NCBI RefSeq assembly: GCF_022539315.1
Contig: NC_066343.1
Coordinates: 38,390,706 to 38,454,705 of the forward strand
Length of the DNA: 64,000 nucleotides
Source of the DNA: Serinus canaria
Lineage: Eukaryota; Chordata; Aves; Passeriformes; Fringillidae
Direction: 5' to 3'
The notes beneath the pieces are model-generated. The model was not told where the DNA came from and did not search any database. It saw nothing but the letters and a program-made list of their open reading frames with translations. The first letter of the stretch is position 1; every line of letters starts with the position of its first letter. This document shows positions 52,158 through 64,000 of the stretch, in pieces. Made by a program: the position numbers and the translations under genes.

Positions 52158-54524
52158 TGAAATATTGAGAGACAAGGGGGAAACGATGCATTTTTCATAC
52201 TGTTTTTTCATGACTGGCAATAGTGACCACCCACATGATCTTGGTTAGCAGCCTGCTGAAGATCCAAATTTCCTTTGTGAACCCAAAGTAACATTTACCG
52301 CCCCTCTACCATGTTAAAATAATATAGAAATCCAGCAAGTGCATGAAACATTCCTTTAAGATAATGACTAACAAGGATTTGCTACATTAGATTTTTAACT
52401 GTAATGTGACAAAGACGTACCAGATGGGAACTGTTTCTCATATCTTCCCCTGCTATTAAGAGCTCATGAGAATCAGCCATGGGTTTGACAGAGAAGATGG
52501 AGCATCTAGTGGCAGGGGCTGAGCATGATCAAAGTTCCTGACTTCTAGATTATTCTGTATGTGGGCTTGGTCTCTCACTGCTTTCACTTAAGTGTCTCAG
52601 TTTCTGATTTTGGTATGTACCTTACAGCAGTGCAGTTGTCTTCCTGCCCACTGGATACCTGCAAGTTATCAGATCTCAGAACACACTTCAGCTAGGATAA
52701 ATTCACTGAGAAAATGACTGTTTTTTTCAGTGGCATCCACATAAATTCCAAATTTATTCCAAATGAATCAAATTATGCTTGCACACACCCAGATACGAGC
52801 CTGTTAAAAAAATTAGGAACAGGTAGGCAAGAGTACCTATAGTTCAGTTAAACACCATATCAGTTGGTATGTCCTTTGGTACTCAGGGTTCTTCCCTTTG
52901 TCCCAGGCAGACTCCCTGAACCATCATGTAGAAGAACATCATTAGCCAACATCTAGTTTTACAGCTGAGACTCTTTTGACAAGAAACTCCAGTGTCAGTA
53001 GCCAAGAGAAAGGAATGCAAAGGCATGAATGTGCAACAATACTGTGCATGCTGTTTTCCAGCCGTTTTATGACAACAGATATGATTAATTATGACCTTCT
53101 GATCAGAGAGCTGTCAGAAGGGGAGTAATTAAGCTTAAGTAGCAGCTATTACCACTCTAGACAAAAGTCATTGTCTTTTGCTCTAGGCTGGCTTACCACT
53201 GCCACCTTTATTCCTCCTTCTCTAAGGTGCCATCAGTGCTTGCTCATCAGTGCTGGAACCCACATCTAGCAACAGAAGTGCAACACAGAAATTGTTGAAC
53301 CATATCAACACTGAGACCCCAGTGCTCAGAGGTGTGGTTTAATCAGCTGTTCGACCAAACTACGTCATATTATCCAAGAATACTGCAAAAACTTCACCCA
53401 CTTCTGTAAAGCATGAAAACCAAAAGCACAAGAGCAAACAGTTTAAACCCCTCATGGTGTTCTGATGGCACTGCAGCACACATGTATGGGTGTGACAGCC
53501 TAACAGCCTAATCACATAGAGAATTTCACCCAGATTGATATAGGTTTTTAAAAAAAAGATAAATGCAATTAACTGTCATTTAATTCACTAACTGTTTGCC
53601 AAATCATGGTAGATCAGGGGTACAGTAGGGAAAATTTGAAGTGTAGAAGGGTACATGTGCATATTCTGCTTGTAAAATCAAAGAGAAAACATACCCAAAT
53701 TTAGAGATGAGACATGTTACACAGAGGGGAAAGGCTGGCTGTTTTATAAACTACGTTATATGGAAAGTGCATGAAAGTTACTTTTGCTTTTGAAAATACA
53801 AAATTAGTGGTAGCTAGCTATGTTAAAAAGATTTTGGCCAGGCTAGTGGAAATATCTTGAATCACTTACTTTTGTACTATCTTTACTAAAGGAAAGCTTT
53901 CCAAATGCAGTATGCTTTTAAGAGTTAGAAAACCTAAAATAACAAATCCTTTAAGAATGACAAATGTGCTCCTTTAGGAAAAAACACCAGTAAATGTAAC
54001 TCTTTCAAAATCCAATAATAGTGGCCATACACTGACTTAAATCTTCAGTTTTCATCCATCAGCCTTTACAAACATAAAGATGATGTGCCCCACAATTCCA
54101 AAGAATAGTAAGATAATTAGTCTGATTTTCAGAGACAGTGAGGTTTAGTAATTCCAGTAAAGTCAGAAAGACTGGATAGGTGTTTGGATTTCAGTGACAC
54201 AGTCAGGTTTTGCAGCCATTCAAAGGGCTATCCACAATAATAATTTCTCTTAGCTCTAAAAAGAGTGTTGGAAGTACATTTCCTCAGAAGATAGCACAAA
54301 TATTTTAAATAATTCAAATGACTCAGATATTTAGAACCAATGTGTGTATAGTGTTTGTCTTTCAGCTGGGACCTAGCCATTTTATAAGCCAATTTTGGTT
54401 TTGAGTTCAGCAATAAAATGATCAGAAATAGTGCATAAATTATAGGAAAACTTGGACCCCAGCCTTTTTTATATTTTTTTAAAATAAATTTTAAACAAAT
54501 TATCTGTTTTTAAGCACCTGTCAA
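52158..54524. other. AT-rich sequence, nothing recognised
   Basis: No repeat, coding or RNA feature could be supported between the LTR and the CR1 copy. Confidence 0.5.
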
Positions 54525-55470
54525 TAGTGGCGCTCCCCAGGGTGCTATACTGGGTCCAGTGTGTTCAACTTGTTCAGCAGTGACTCAGACAAGGGACAGA
54601 GGCCTCCTCAGCAGGTCACTGGCAGCACAAAGCTGGAGCAGTAGCCAATACCCCAGAGTGCAGCCTTTCAGGGGGACCTCAGGAGGCTGGAGAGCTGGGC
54701 AGAGATAAACCACCTGTAATCCATGAAAGGCAAATGCAGGGTCCCCTGCACCTGGGGAGGAATAACCCCCAGCACCAGCACAGGCTGGGGGCTGACCTGG
54801 AAAGCAGCTCTGTGGAGAAGGACCTGGGGTTCCTGGTGGACAGCAAGCTGTCCATGAGTCAGCAGTGTGTCCTGGGGGCCAAGAAGGCCAATGGTGTCCT
54901 GGGGTGCATTGGGAAGAGCAGTGCCAGCAGCATGAGGGGGGTGATCCTGTCCTTCTACCCAGCCCTGGTGAGGCACCTATGGAGTGCTGTGTCCAGTTCT
55001 GGCTCCTCAGGACAGAGGAGTGGCATGGACCTGCTGGGAGAGACCAGCAATGGACAACAAAGTTGCTCAGGTGTCTGGAGAATCTCTCTTAGGAGGAAGG
55101 GCTGAGGGAGTCAAACCTGTTCAGCCTCAAGCTGAGCTGACTGAGAGATGATCTCATTATTATGTATAAATATCTCAAGGGTGGGGGTCAAAAGGATAGA
55201 TCCAGCCTCTGCTTGGTGGTGCTGAGCAACAGCACAAAGGTCAGTGGGAACAACTGACCCTTGATGCTCAGCAAGTACCACCTGAATATGAGGAAGAACC
55301 TCTTTACTGTGCAGATGACCAGGCACTGGAACAGATTGCCCAGAGAGGTTTCTGAGTCTTCCTTATGGGAAATATTCAAAAACCTGTGGATGTGCTCTAG
55401 AATGACTACCTGAGCAGGGTAGTTGAACCACCATGGTCTCTTCCAACCTGATCAATTTTGTAATTCTGTA
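54525..55470 (+). mobile_element. CR1 LINE, 0.95 kb, 5'-truncated
   Basis: The copy begins inside the RT domain with a decayed form of the VPQGSVLGP box (SGAPQGAILGPV). It continues through the ORF2 C-terminus (plus-strand ORFs at 54,734-55,105 include KKANGVLGCIGKSSASSM) and ends with ggtctcttccaacctg and a short attctgta terminus. Several frame breaks are present. The sequence differs clearly from the copy at 59.7-61.1 kb, so it belongs to another CR1 subfamily. Confidence 0.93.
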
Positions 55471-58029
55471 TTTGGAAGGGGAGATAACAAAATTCTATTA
55501 CTCTTATACTGTGTTAGGTTTTTCCTGAAGCTTTAATTTCAGAAGAGAATTTTCTTCTCTTTGAAATTGCAGAGCAATGAAAACTCTGCTAGTTCAAGAT
55601 CACAGCACCCTTCTCCTGTCTATACTATCTCCCAGCTCTTTTAATGGCCTAGGACATTCCATCAGCAACAAAAAATAGATGTTGTGAGAAAAAAAGAAGC
55701 AGTGAGCAAGAGTCACCAGGCAAATACTACATCCCCAAGGGCAGCTTGAGGTAAACCAGAACAAATGAAAAAAAACCTGAGTTCCTTTCTGCCACTTCTA
55801 GGATGCCTGGTTTTTAACTTGTGTAATCATCCATTAGCTTCACCCTGCATAAAGAGACAGCTGAACAAGCTAGAATCAAAAGAAAAACATCACAGAGAGT
55901 TTTGACTACCATAGTAAAACAGTTTAAAACAAGCAGAATTTATACAGAGAGTTCTTTAAGCTAAGTTCATAGAGAGAGTCATGTTCCTTTAACATGACAT
56001 TTCTTAGCATACTCTCCAATAAGTTTGTGGCAAATATTGTAATTTTCCATCAAGTTAATGCTTCTGATCCTGGATGTAGGAAAAGAGCAGCTACTACTCA
56101 GAGAGGACATAAATCACCAGAGTACAGTGAAATTAACACAGCATCAAAGAGGCACAAGGCAAGAGATGCCTCTCAAAAATGGAGCCTGGTATGCAGGCAA
56201 AAAGAATAAGTTCTTAATATATATCCTCTACCTGAAATTCAGCAAACTTCATTAGCACATTCTAATTGCATCCTATGACATAGCTTCATTTTAAAATTAC
56301 CTTTCCAGTGCCAGAAACTGAAAGGATACTGCCCTGTTTCTAAATCTTCTGGTCCAAATTACAGCTGGTGTAATAGGCATCCATGGGCTTGAGTGTGCAC
56401 AGCTTTCTTCCTAGTGCTCCCAAGTGGGGCAAGTGCAAGCTAAGTGCTAGGGCTACAAGCTGCAGTCATTAGTGACTAAGGAGAGTGGGAGGGGCAGAAG
56501 TCCTTGCACTGTGGCTACCAGAATGTATTGTGTGTCAATAGTAGGCTGAGACAAAGCTGCAGATCTGTCTCAAAACAAGATGACTCTATGAGCCCCACAG
56601 ATATTTACAGAGGGGTCTCCAAATACAGCCTTTCAAAATGTCAGTACCACAGCTGTATCCAGCACTGCTGCCGTGTATTGAGGTTTGTTTCATCAGTGAT
56701 GGTGAGGGTCAGTTTTTGAGATTTCCATCTGCACTGCAGGCTGACTGGAGGCCTGCTGGCTCCACCCAGGACCAAATGAAGTGTCTGACAGAGCACCTGA
56801 AGCAATGCTTCTCTCTTACACTAGAAATAAACACTCACAGATGACCTGAGATGAGCAGATGCTTGGTCTTTTCTTTCCTCTTTGTGTGGATGCTGTTGTT
56901 GAATATATTGGAGTTTGCATCCAAAGGTATGTAACACACTGGTAAGAATTTATTAATTCTTAGGCAGGCCTTAATTTATTTATTATTGGGCAGACTCTTA
57001 AATGACATTGTATAAGGTCATTCAGACAGAGAGGGGAGGAGAAAGAGAGGGAGGGAGACAGATTATACAGGAATATCAATAGATTATGTGTATCTATAAA
57101 AGTATATCTATTCATTTGCATAAATACCCACCAGAATCCTAGATCTAACAACAGCTACTAGAACCTGACAACAGGGCAAGACCAGAATAGCTATCTCCCT
57201 GCAATAACCCAGCTCCCAGTTTCCTGCTGCTTTCAAAATTACTAAAATGGAGGTTGTATATGTGGTTTTATATTTTATAAAACCTGGTGACTTTTTTCAC
57301 CCAAAGAGCTGTCTAATCCTTCTTTGAATCCATTAGTACTTTTGGCCTCTGTGACATTGAATTAACTGTGTGCCTTTATCATATGAAGCAAACCTACTAA
57401 TTTTATTTGTTCATTTAAATTCTGCCTGATAATTTAATCAGAAGCCCCTTTTCCCAGCTCAGTCACAAATATGCTGCATGATTGTGGACATCACTTATAA
57501 TCTATGCCTCAATTCCTTGTCTGCAGAGCAGGAAAAAAAGCAGGTAGTCTCCTGCAGGTAGCATTCCTTCAGGTAGTCTCCTACCAAAATCAAATTACTG
57601 TAAACACCACTTGTAGCCAGCTATATTTAGCATCCCATGTTACCTGATAAAAATATTTGCTAAAAGGGAATATGATGTCTGTGGGTGTATGTCAGGTGAG
57701 AAGGAATGAAGGCAATGAATGGCCTTCAGAAGTGGAGGTAAGGAATGCAGCACAAAGTTGCAGTTTGAAAGAAATGGAGGTGGCCGTGTTTGACACCAGG
57801 GAATGAAGAACTCTTTGCCCATTGTGTGGGCTAGCAGGCAGTGATGGCACAAATGAACCTTTTCATCACTGGGGAGAGTCAAACACATCTGCATGAGCTC
57901 TTCATTTGATGTCTCAGTGAGAGGTGCACACCAAACTCCAGCTGAAGCCTCTGGAAGTCACATTTTAAAGATAATCAAAGAAAAGAAAGGCTATCCTTAA
58001 CAACAAAGGAATCCAAGAAAGCTAGACTC
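55471..58029. other. AT-rich sequence between two CR1 copies
   Basis: This holds a purine-rich tract at about 57,024-57,062 and the direct repeat at 57,541. Nothing else could be identified. Confidence 0.5.
57541..57582. repeat. Two-copy direct repeat, 29-base spacing
   Basis: caggtagtctcct occurs at 57,541 and 57,570, with a third partial caggtag between them. Confidence 0.75.
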
Positions 58030-58665
58030 ACCTTAGGAAGAAAATCTTTAAGGTGCAGGCCATCCCTAAGTGCCAAAAGGTGAGTCATTGGGGAAGACAA
58101 CTTCCCTGGATGAACAGGGAGCTTTCACAGGAACTAAGGATAAAATAAGGCTTTATGGCTTATGGAAGAAGGGGCAGACAATTCAGTAAGAGTACAAGGA
58201 TGCTGTTAGGTTATATATAATGAAAATTTGAAAGGCAAAACTCACCTATAACCCAGTCTGGCCACTGTGTAACAGATAATAAAAAGTGTTTTTTAAATAC
58301 ATTAACAACAACAGGAGGGCCAAGGAAAATATCCACCTTTTATTGGACACTAGGGGGAACAGAGTTATGAAGGATGAAGGAAAAGTTGATGTATTGAATG
58401 CCTTTGCCTCAGTCTTTGTCAATATGACCAGTTATCCTCAGGGCAGCCAGCCCCCTGGCAGGTAGCAGGCAGACAGGGATGGGGAGGAGAACAGACCCTC
58501 TGCAATCCAGGAGGAAGTTGTGAGTGACCTGCAGCGCCACTTAGACAATCACAAGTCTGTGGAGTCAGATGGGATCCACCCAAGGAGCTGGCAGAAGTGC
58601 TCCCTAAACTGCCCTCCATCATTTATCATTAGTTCTGGCTGAAGGTTGGTCAATGTGATGCCCTT
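58030..58665 (+). mobile_element. CR1 LINE, left part, split by an LTR insertion
   Basis: The segment corresponds to the CR1 ORF2 region between the endonuclease and RT domains: a basic stretch (ggggaagacaacttccctgg onward), the NAFASVFV-like segment and the DLQRHLDNHKSVESDGIHP-like segment, now shifted between frames. It stops at gtgatgccc, exactly where CR1 continues with atccacaag in the right part at 59,730. The 5' end of the element is missing; its left boundary is approximate. Confidence 0.82.
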
Positions 58666-59729
58666 TGTATTGAGGTTTGTATGGCCAGGTTTTGGTAGCA
58701 GGGGTGGCTTCTGAGAAGCTGCTGGAAGCTTCCTCCATGCCCTGCAGAACTAATCCCTGGCAGCTCCAAAGATGGATGTGCCACTGGCCAAGGCTGGGCC
58801 AGACACAAATAGTGGTAACACTCCTGTGATAACAGATTTAAGAAAGAAACAAAAGGTTATTGCACAGATGTCATTGTGGCCAGAGAACAACAGGGCGAGA
58901 ACATTGAGAGGAACAACTCGGCAGACACCAAGGTCAGTGGAAAAAGAGGAGGAGGAGGAGGTGCTCCAGGCACCAGATTCCCCTGCAGCCCCTGGTGCAG
59001 CCCATGGTGAGGCAGCAGTGCCCTTAGAGCCCATGGAGATCCATGGGGATGCAGAGATTCACCTGCAGCCCGAGGAGAAGACTCACATCAGGGCAGGGGG
59101 ATGCCTGAAGGAGGCTGTGAATGCAGAAGCCTTTGCTGGAGCAGGCTCCTGGAAGGGGCCTGCAGAAGGGAGGAGTCCATGCTTGAGCAGGTTTTCTGGT
59201 AGGACCTGTGACCCTGTGGGGGAACCACACTGGAGCAGCCTGTCCTTGAAGGATTACACCCTGTGGAAGAGTGACCCACATTGGAGCACTTCATGGAGAA
59301 CTGCTCATGGGGTGTTGGAGAACTTCATTGAAGACTGTCTTCAGTGGGAGGGACCTTCACAGTGGAGCAGGGGAAGGATCCCTCTCCCTGAACAATGTGA
59401 GAAACAACTGACCCTAACCCCATTTACCACCTCTGAACTGTTGAAGGGCAGGAGGTAGCGCTGGAAAGGAGTGAGGGGTATGTATCAGGGGGTTTTGGGG
59501 CATTATTTCACTTCTCATTATTCTGCTCTGATTTTGTCAGTAATAAATTCAATTAATATTTCTAATTCTAGTCTGCTTTTCCCATGATGGTATTTGGTGA
59601 GTTATCTCTCCTGGTTCTTATCTCAACTCACAACCCTTCATTATATTTTTTATGCCCTGTACAGTTGTGAAGTGAAGGGATAGAGAAGTTTTGGTGGATG
59701 CCCAGCACCCAGCCAGGGTCAACCTAACA
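58666..59729 (+). mobile_element. Solo LTR nested in CR1 (TguLTR5-like)
   Basis: The LTR runs 1,064 bases from TGTATTGAGGTTTGTATGGC to GGGTCAACCTAACA and carries AATAAA at 59,542-59,547. I recognise it as the passerine TguLTR5 type from memory. The interrupted CR1 would have read gatg-CCCAT-ccacaag. The 5 bases before the LTR are CCCTT and those after it are CACAT, each one change from CCCAT, so this looks like a decayed 5-base target duplication. That length is usual for ERVL-type insertions. No internal retroviral sequence remains. The 228-codon ORF inside (58,772-59,458) is discussed under findings. Confidence 0.85.
59542..59547 (+). terminator. Polyadenylation signal of the TguLTR5-like LTR
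   Basis: AATAAA lies about 180 bases before the LTR end and is followed by T-rich sequence, as expected at the R/U5 boundary. Confidence 0.6.
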
Positions 59730-61125
59730 CACATCCACAAGAATGACTGGAAGGATGATCTGGAGAACTACAAGATTGTCAGCCTGACCCTGGTGCCAGG
59801 GAAGATTACAGAAGTGATCACCTTGTGCGCCGTCACACAGCACACACAGGACAACCAGGGAATTAGCCCCAGCCAGCAGGGGTTTAGGAGGGGCAGGTCC
59901 TGTCTGACCAACCTGATCCCTGTCTGTGACCATGTGACCCACCCAAGGGATGTGGAAATGCTGTGGATGTTTCCACCTGGTCTTCCGTGAAGCCATTGAC
60001 ACTGTCTCCCATAGCATTCTCCTGGAAAAGCTGCACGTCCATGGCTTGGATGACTGCACTGTTTGCTGGGTTGAGAAATGGCTAGAATCAGAGAGAGGTG
60101 ATGAATGATGCCACATCCAGCTGGGGGCCCGTCCCTGAACCCAGTGGGGGTGCCCAGGGATCAGTGCTAGGGCCACTCTTGTTTAGCACCTTTATTAATG
60201 ATCTAGATGAGGGAATTGACTGAATCTACAATAAGTTTCCAGATGACAGCAGATTGGGTGTGTTGATCTCCTGGAGGGTCAGAAGAATCAGCAGAGGATC
60301 TGGACAGGTTGAAGTGATGGGCTGAGACGAGTGGTGTGAAGTGTAAAGAGCTCAGTGCTGGGTTACACAGTTTGGCCACAGCAGCCCCACGAGGCACTCA
60401 CTACAGGCTTGGTGCAGAATGGCTGGCAAGCTGCCTGTTGGGAAAGGGAGTGCTGGTTGGCAGTGGGGTGAGCATGATCCAGCAGTGTGCCCAGGTGGCC
60501 AAGAAGGTCAATGGCATCCTGACCAGTATCAGCAATAGCGTGGCCAGCAGGACCAGGGCAGTGATTGTCCCCCTGTGCTGGGCACTGGGGAGGTCACACC
60601 TCCAGTGCTGTATTCAGTTCTGGGCCCGCCACTGTAAGAAGGACATTGAGGGGCTGGAGTGTGTCCAGAGAAGGGCAGCAGAACTGAGGTAGGCTCTGGA
60701 GCACAAGTCCTGTGAGGAGCAGCTGAGGGAGCTGAGGGGGAGGTTTACCCTGGAAGAAAGTAGACTCAGGGCACAGCAGACTGTTTTTGCTCTCTACAAG
60801 TGCCTGAAAGGGGGGTTCAGCAAAGTGGGGTTCAGCCCCTTCTCCCAGGCAGGAAGTGATAGGACAAGAGGACAGAGTCTCAAGTTTCACATGGGGATGT
60901 TCAGGTTGTACATTAGGAGGAATTTCTTCATGTAAATCGTTGTCAAACATTGAAATGGACTGCCCACAGATGTGGTAGAGTCACGATCCCTGGAGGTATT
61001 CAAGGAACCACTAGGCATCACACTGAGTGCTATGGTCTAGTTGACATGGTTCTGATCAGTCAGTGGTTGGACTCAATGATCTCAAAAGACTTTCCCAGCC
61101 CAGGTGATTCTGTGATTCTGTGTTT
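59730..61125 (+). mobile_element. CR1 LINE, right part with RT domain and 3' end
   Basis: CR1 resumes at cacatccacaagaatgactgg and runs to the 3' terminus gtgattctgtgattctgtg. The RT fingers are visible (LTLVPGKITEVI; GISPSQQGFRRGRSCLTNLI), then a frameshift before the KAFDTV region. The VPQG box has lost a base (gtgcccagggatcagtg), causing a further shift. The catalytic box reads FPDD, with both Asp codons kept at 60,242-60,247 but Ala changed to Pro. The C-terminal part (ORF 60,336-60,692) contains MIQQCAQVAKKVNGI. With the left part it makes about 2.0 kb of one insertion. Confidence 0.94.
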
Positions 61126-63700
61126 TGGGGTTTTGTGCATTTGTCTCAGTCCCCCTGCCTTCATTTATTCCTGAAGGTGAGACAGAGGCAGATGTGAAGC
61201 TGTGTGCTGAAAGCAGATCAGATCCTCTTTTTCTCCACCCTCTGCTTTCCCACTCATCTTTCTCCCATACATGCCAAGAAGAGATTTTGTTACAGAGTCC
61301 TTAGACAGCAGAACTGAGGACAGAGGAGAAAAGTTCTCCAGGAAGCTCCAGCTGGATGGCTCATATGGGGCCAAGGACTTCCTGGGGTTGTGGGGTCCCA
61401 CGGAAGTCCATCAGGGAAAAGCTTGGCAGCAAGGGTCCATTCCACCAGCCCAGCCACGGGCAGGGCAGCTGGGCTGGCACATGGGCAGCCACAGCTGCAG
61501 CCCTGGGCAGTGCCCTGGGAGCAGCCCAAAGCCAGGCCAAGCCATGGGCACATGAGTGACCCCACTCGGGGGCTCAAGGCCCATGGCTTTGAGGAGCTGA
61601 AGAACAGCCCAGCTGTGGCATGGCCTGGGTAGAAACCCTCTCCTGCCATCTAACATTTAATAAACTACAGACTCTGGACACAGATTTTAATTGACAATGT
61701 CCTCTGAATACCAGTATTTTCTGCATTTCTTGGTTGTTTAGTTAGCAATCTGTGTACATATGGTGTAGCTGCAAATATGTGCTGGCAAGAATATTTGGTG
61801 CTGTGGCCGAAGTGCTTCAATGCCAAAGAACAGCAACTACGAAAAAGGCAATTTATGTAGCAATTTTAACCTTCAAATATTACAAAAATAATTTCCATTG
61901 AAAACGCGTGTCCTCTAAGGCTTATGGAGTTGACAGAAGAAGAAAGCAAGTCTGTCTTATGGTTTCAGCAGACACGGGCATACGTTAGGATCTTCAGGGA
62001 GGGCAAAATTCCCACTGACTTTGAAAAGCTTGGAATTCCGACCTGATAGGGATCCTCACTCATTTAAACTTATAATAGTGAGCATCCACGTCTTCCTCAC
62101 TAAAAGCATTCTGCCCTTACTCACTGCTCTATACAATCCACATAGAAGGAAATCGTAACTCACAGAAGGCTCAAATATGGGCCTGAGCAGCATCTGAGGC
62201 CAATGTGTCTGGAGTCCCTCTGAAGGCAGGACCTTTTCAGCTTGTGAAAACACAGAGAATTTTAGCTTTGCTGATGCTCTTCATTTAATAAACATATACA
62301 TTAAAAAAAGTCCTTTCTTTCAGACCAATTTTCAAAAGACCTGCAGCTAAGGGTGACACAGATAGAGCACTCTGACTCCCATAATACTGACTGTAAGAAC
62401 ATCTGTTTTTCTCTTGTTAAAAGATGTATATACAATTTTCCACAGACTTTAAAGCCTTTTGACTGTAAGTGTATTGAAAGCACTGATATACGTGTCAGTA
62501 ATGTAGCTGTAGACAAGGACCAGATCCACCTCCAGAGCGTTTTTTGACAGTTTCCAGGCTTTGCTATTGAAATGCAAGTAGATGCTGAATGTGGGAAAAG
62601 CTAAAGCTATGCTGTTTGGCTCAGAGCCCAGGACTGAAAGACTTGGATTCACTTTTCCAGCTGAAAAATGTACTTCCTCACAGAGCTTCAAGGGGTTTCA
62701 TACTCAGCTAGGGAGAGGCAGGGTGGCTCCACTGAAGTCCATGAAAATGTAGGTATAAATTGTAACTCCATATCTGACATGTATTTTCCCTTAGTGAGCA
62801 TTAAATCCTTTACAGATGGATCAGACACAACAATCACATGAAATTATTTTTATTATTTAATCTTTCTTACATTATTCTACATCAAATGGTGAATATTTAG
62901 ATTTATGAGCAGCTCTCTCTCTGAACTCTTTTGAGATAACATTTCTGTTAGTGCACAGAAATTTTATGGAAATTTTGGGCAAAGAAATTGTTTGCCTGGA
63001 AACTCTCGAATTATCAGAGTTTCTTTTGCTATTTCTTGCCTTGGATTTTCTCATATATAAAATAAATGTCTCAAGTCAACATTTGTCAAAAGTAGCATCG
63101 AGAATTCAATATATTGTTATATTGGAAAATTAATGGAATTATGCTAATAAAGCTTAAAAACACCCCAAACCTAAACTTGTAATATTCATAGTCACGTAGG
63201 CATACCCTAGTTTAAGTGTTTTATTCTCACTGGTAGCTTCAGCCATGCAGTAGGCGGTGGTGTTCTGATGGAAAACTTCGCTTAGCAGATGTGTCTTGCT
63301 TTATTTTTTCCTTTCCATGTGCAAGTTTTTGGAGAAAAGTCAGGCCCCATGACCCAAATATGCAGCCCCAGGGCACTGTGTGAAAGGATCTGGTAGCTCA
63401 GGTTCTTTCACTAATCCAGGTCAGCATCTGTCCCAGACATGACTTTATCCTGTAAGTCCCTGTGACGATGTGCAGCAGGAAATGCCGAGTTATTATCTTC
63501 CTTTACAACACTGAGTGAAATCTACAAAGGATGCAGTAAAGTTAATTACTAGGCATTGTCTTTCACTTGGTGTGGCAAATCTAGGGCTTCTTGGGGATTG
63601 CTTCTTTGCTCAAGGGCTAAAATATACAAGCATTATCAGACACTAAGTATAACAATCAAATCATGTACCGGCATTCATGCAAATGGGAACCTGAACTAAA
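61126..63700. other. Sequence to the right of the composite CR1, no gene seen
   Basis: The first 550 bases are GC-rich, with overlapping ORFs on both strands (61,271-61,656) of low-complexity Gly/Pro/Ala type; these are probably composition artefacts. The rest is AT-rich and unremarkable. Confidence 0.45.
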
Positions 63701-63788
63701 TAGAATCACAGAGTCACAGAATCATTTAGGCTGAAAAGACCTTCAAGATCACTAAGTCCAACCATTAACCTGACAATGTCAATTATGT
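63701..63788 (-). mobile_element. CR1 3'-end fragment
   Basis: Plus-strand tagaatcacagagtcacaga followed by ccttcaagatcactaagtcc and caaccattaacc is the reverse of a CR1 3' terminus. Only about 90 bases are present. Confidence 0.85.
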
Positions 63789-63912
63789 GGCCTTTTTATC
63801 TTTCTCTCCATGACTGCACAGGAGTAACTTGATGAGAAAGAAGAGTGACTTCTGGGACACAGTACCAGAGTCTTCTGAACTTTGTGGTCACCTTATGCCT
63901 TTCATTTATCAT

Positions 63913-64000
63913 GAAATCATAGAATGGTTTGGGTTGAAAAGCGCCTAAATGTGACCTAGTTCTAAACCTCATGCCATGGACAGGGACGCCTTCCACTAGA
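63913..64000 (-). mobile_element. CR1 3' end, cut by the window edge
   Basis: Plus-strand gaaatcatagaatggtttgg, then catgccatggacagggacgc and cttccactaga, is the reverse of a CR1 3' end. The element continues beyond the window. It lies about 125 bases from the fragment at 63,701, and its sequence differs, so it is a separate insertion. Confidence 0.9.

Noticed and set aside
51845..52198. A 117-codon minus-strand gene
   Set aside because: It lies antisense within and just beyond the plus-strand LTR.
54668..55379. ORFs of 60-123 codons on both strands
   Set aside because: They are the CR1 copy's broken ORF2 and its antisense shadows.
61271..61656. Overlapping genes on both strands
   Set aside because: The ORFs are open in several frames at once because the sequence is GC-rich and repetitive in composition; no homology or splice support.
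1..64000. CRISPR arrays, operons, phage or plasmid modules
   Set aside because: No direct-repeat arrays with spacers and no tightly packed coding; the content is that of vertebrate nuclear DNA.

Overview
The window reads as nuclear DNA of a songbird (passerine). It is AT-rich and has no bacterial-style gene packing. It carries CR1 LINE fragments in both orientations with the avian 3' end, a short SINE with a tRNA-Ile-like head and a CR1-like tail (the TguSINE1 type, described from zebra finch), and LTRs that I recognise from memory as avian or passerine families. No rRNA, functional tRNA, CRISPR array or complete gene is visible. Species and chromosome cannot be told.

Most of the window is probably intronic or intergenic. 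Reading the minus strand by codon, I found five exon-like blocks that are not simple ATG-to-stop ORFs: 44,464-44,532, 30,565-30,709, 29,590-29,858, 23,944-24,106 and 11,564-11,607. Each is open in one frame, bounded by AG and GT, and all four joins are phase-compatible; together they give exactly 230 codons. The 30.6 kb and 29.7 kb blocks are the strongest. I do not recognise the protein. Its middle is acidic and rich in Gly, Asn and Thr, unlike translated AT-rich noise. The model was assembled by eye and is provisional, especially at its outer exons.

Repeats by region: 20.8-21.2 kb, probable minus-strand LTR; 21.93-22.07 kb, tRNA-derived SINE; 24.79-25.18 kb, CR1 3' end (minus); 32.79-34.71 kb, 1.9 kb CR1 (minus) with reverse-transcriptase motifs; 37.31-37.54 kb, internally deleted CR1 (minus); 50.96-52.15 kb, two different LTRs in opposite orientation 56 bp apart; 54.5-55.5 kb, CR1 (plus); 58.0-61.1 kb, CR1 (plus) split by a 1,064 bp solo LTR with a decayed 5 bp target duplication; 63.7-64.0 kb, two CR1 3' ends (minus), the last running off the window.

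The most useful outputs are the candidate multi-exon gene, a 96-base imperfect hairpin at 13.0 kb, the LTR-in-CR1 nesting that gives a relative insertion order, the back-to-back LTR pair, and a scatter of two-copy direct repeats with 29-33 bp spacing. I did not see evidence for a wholly new kind of biological system.
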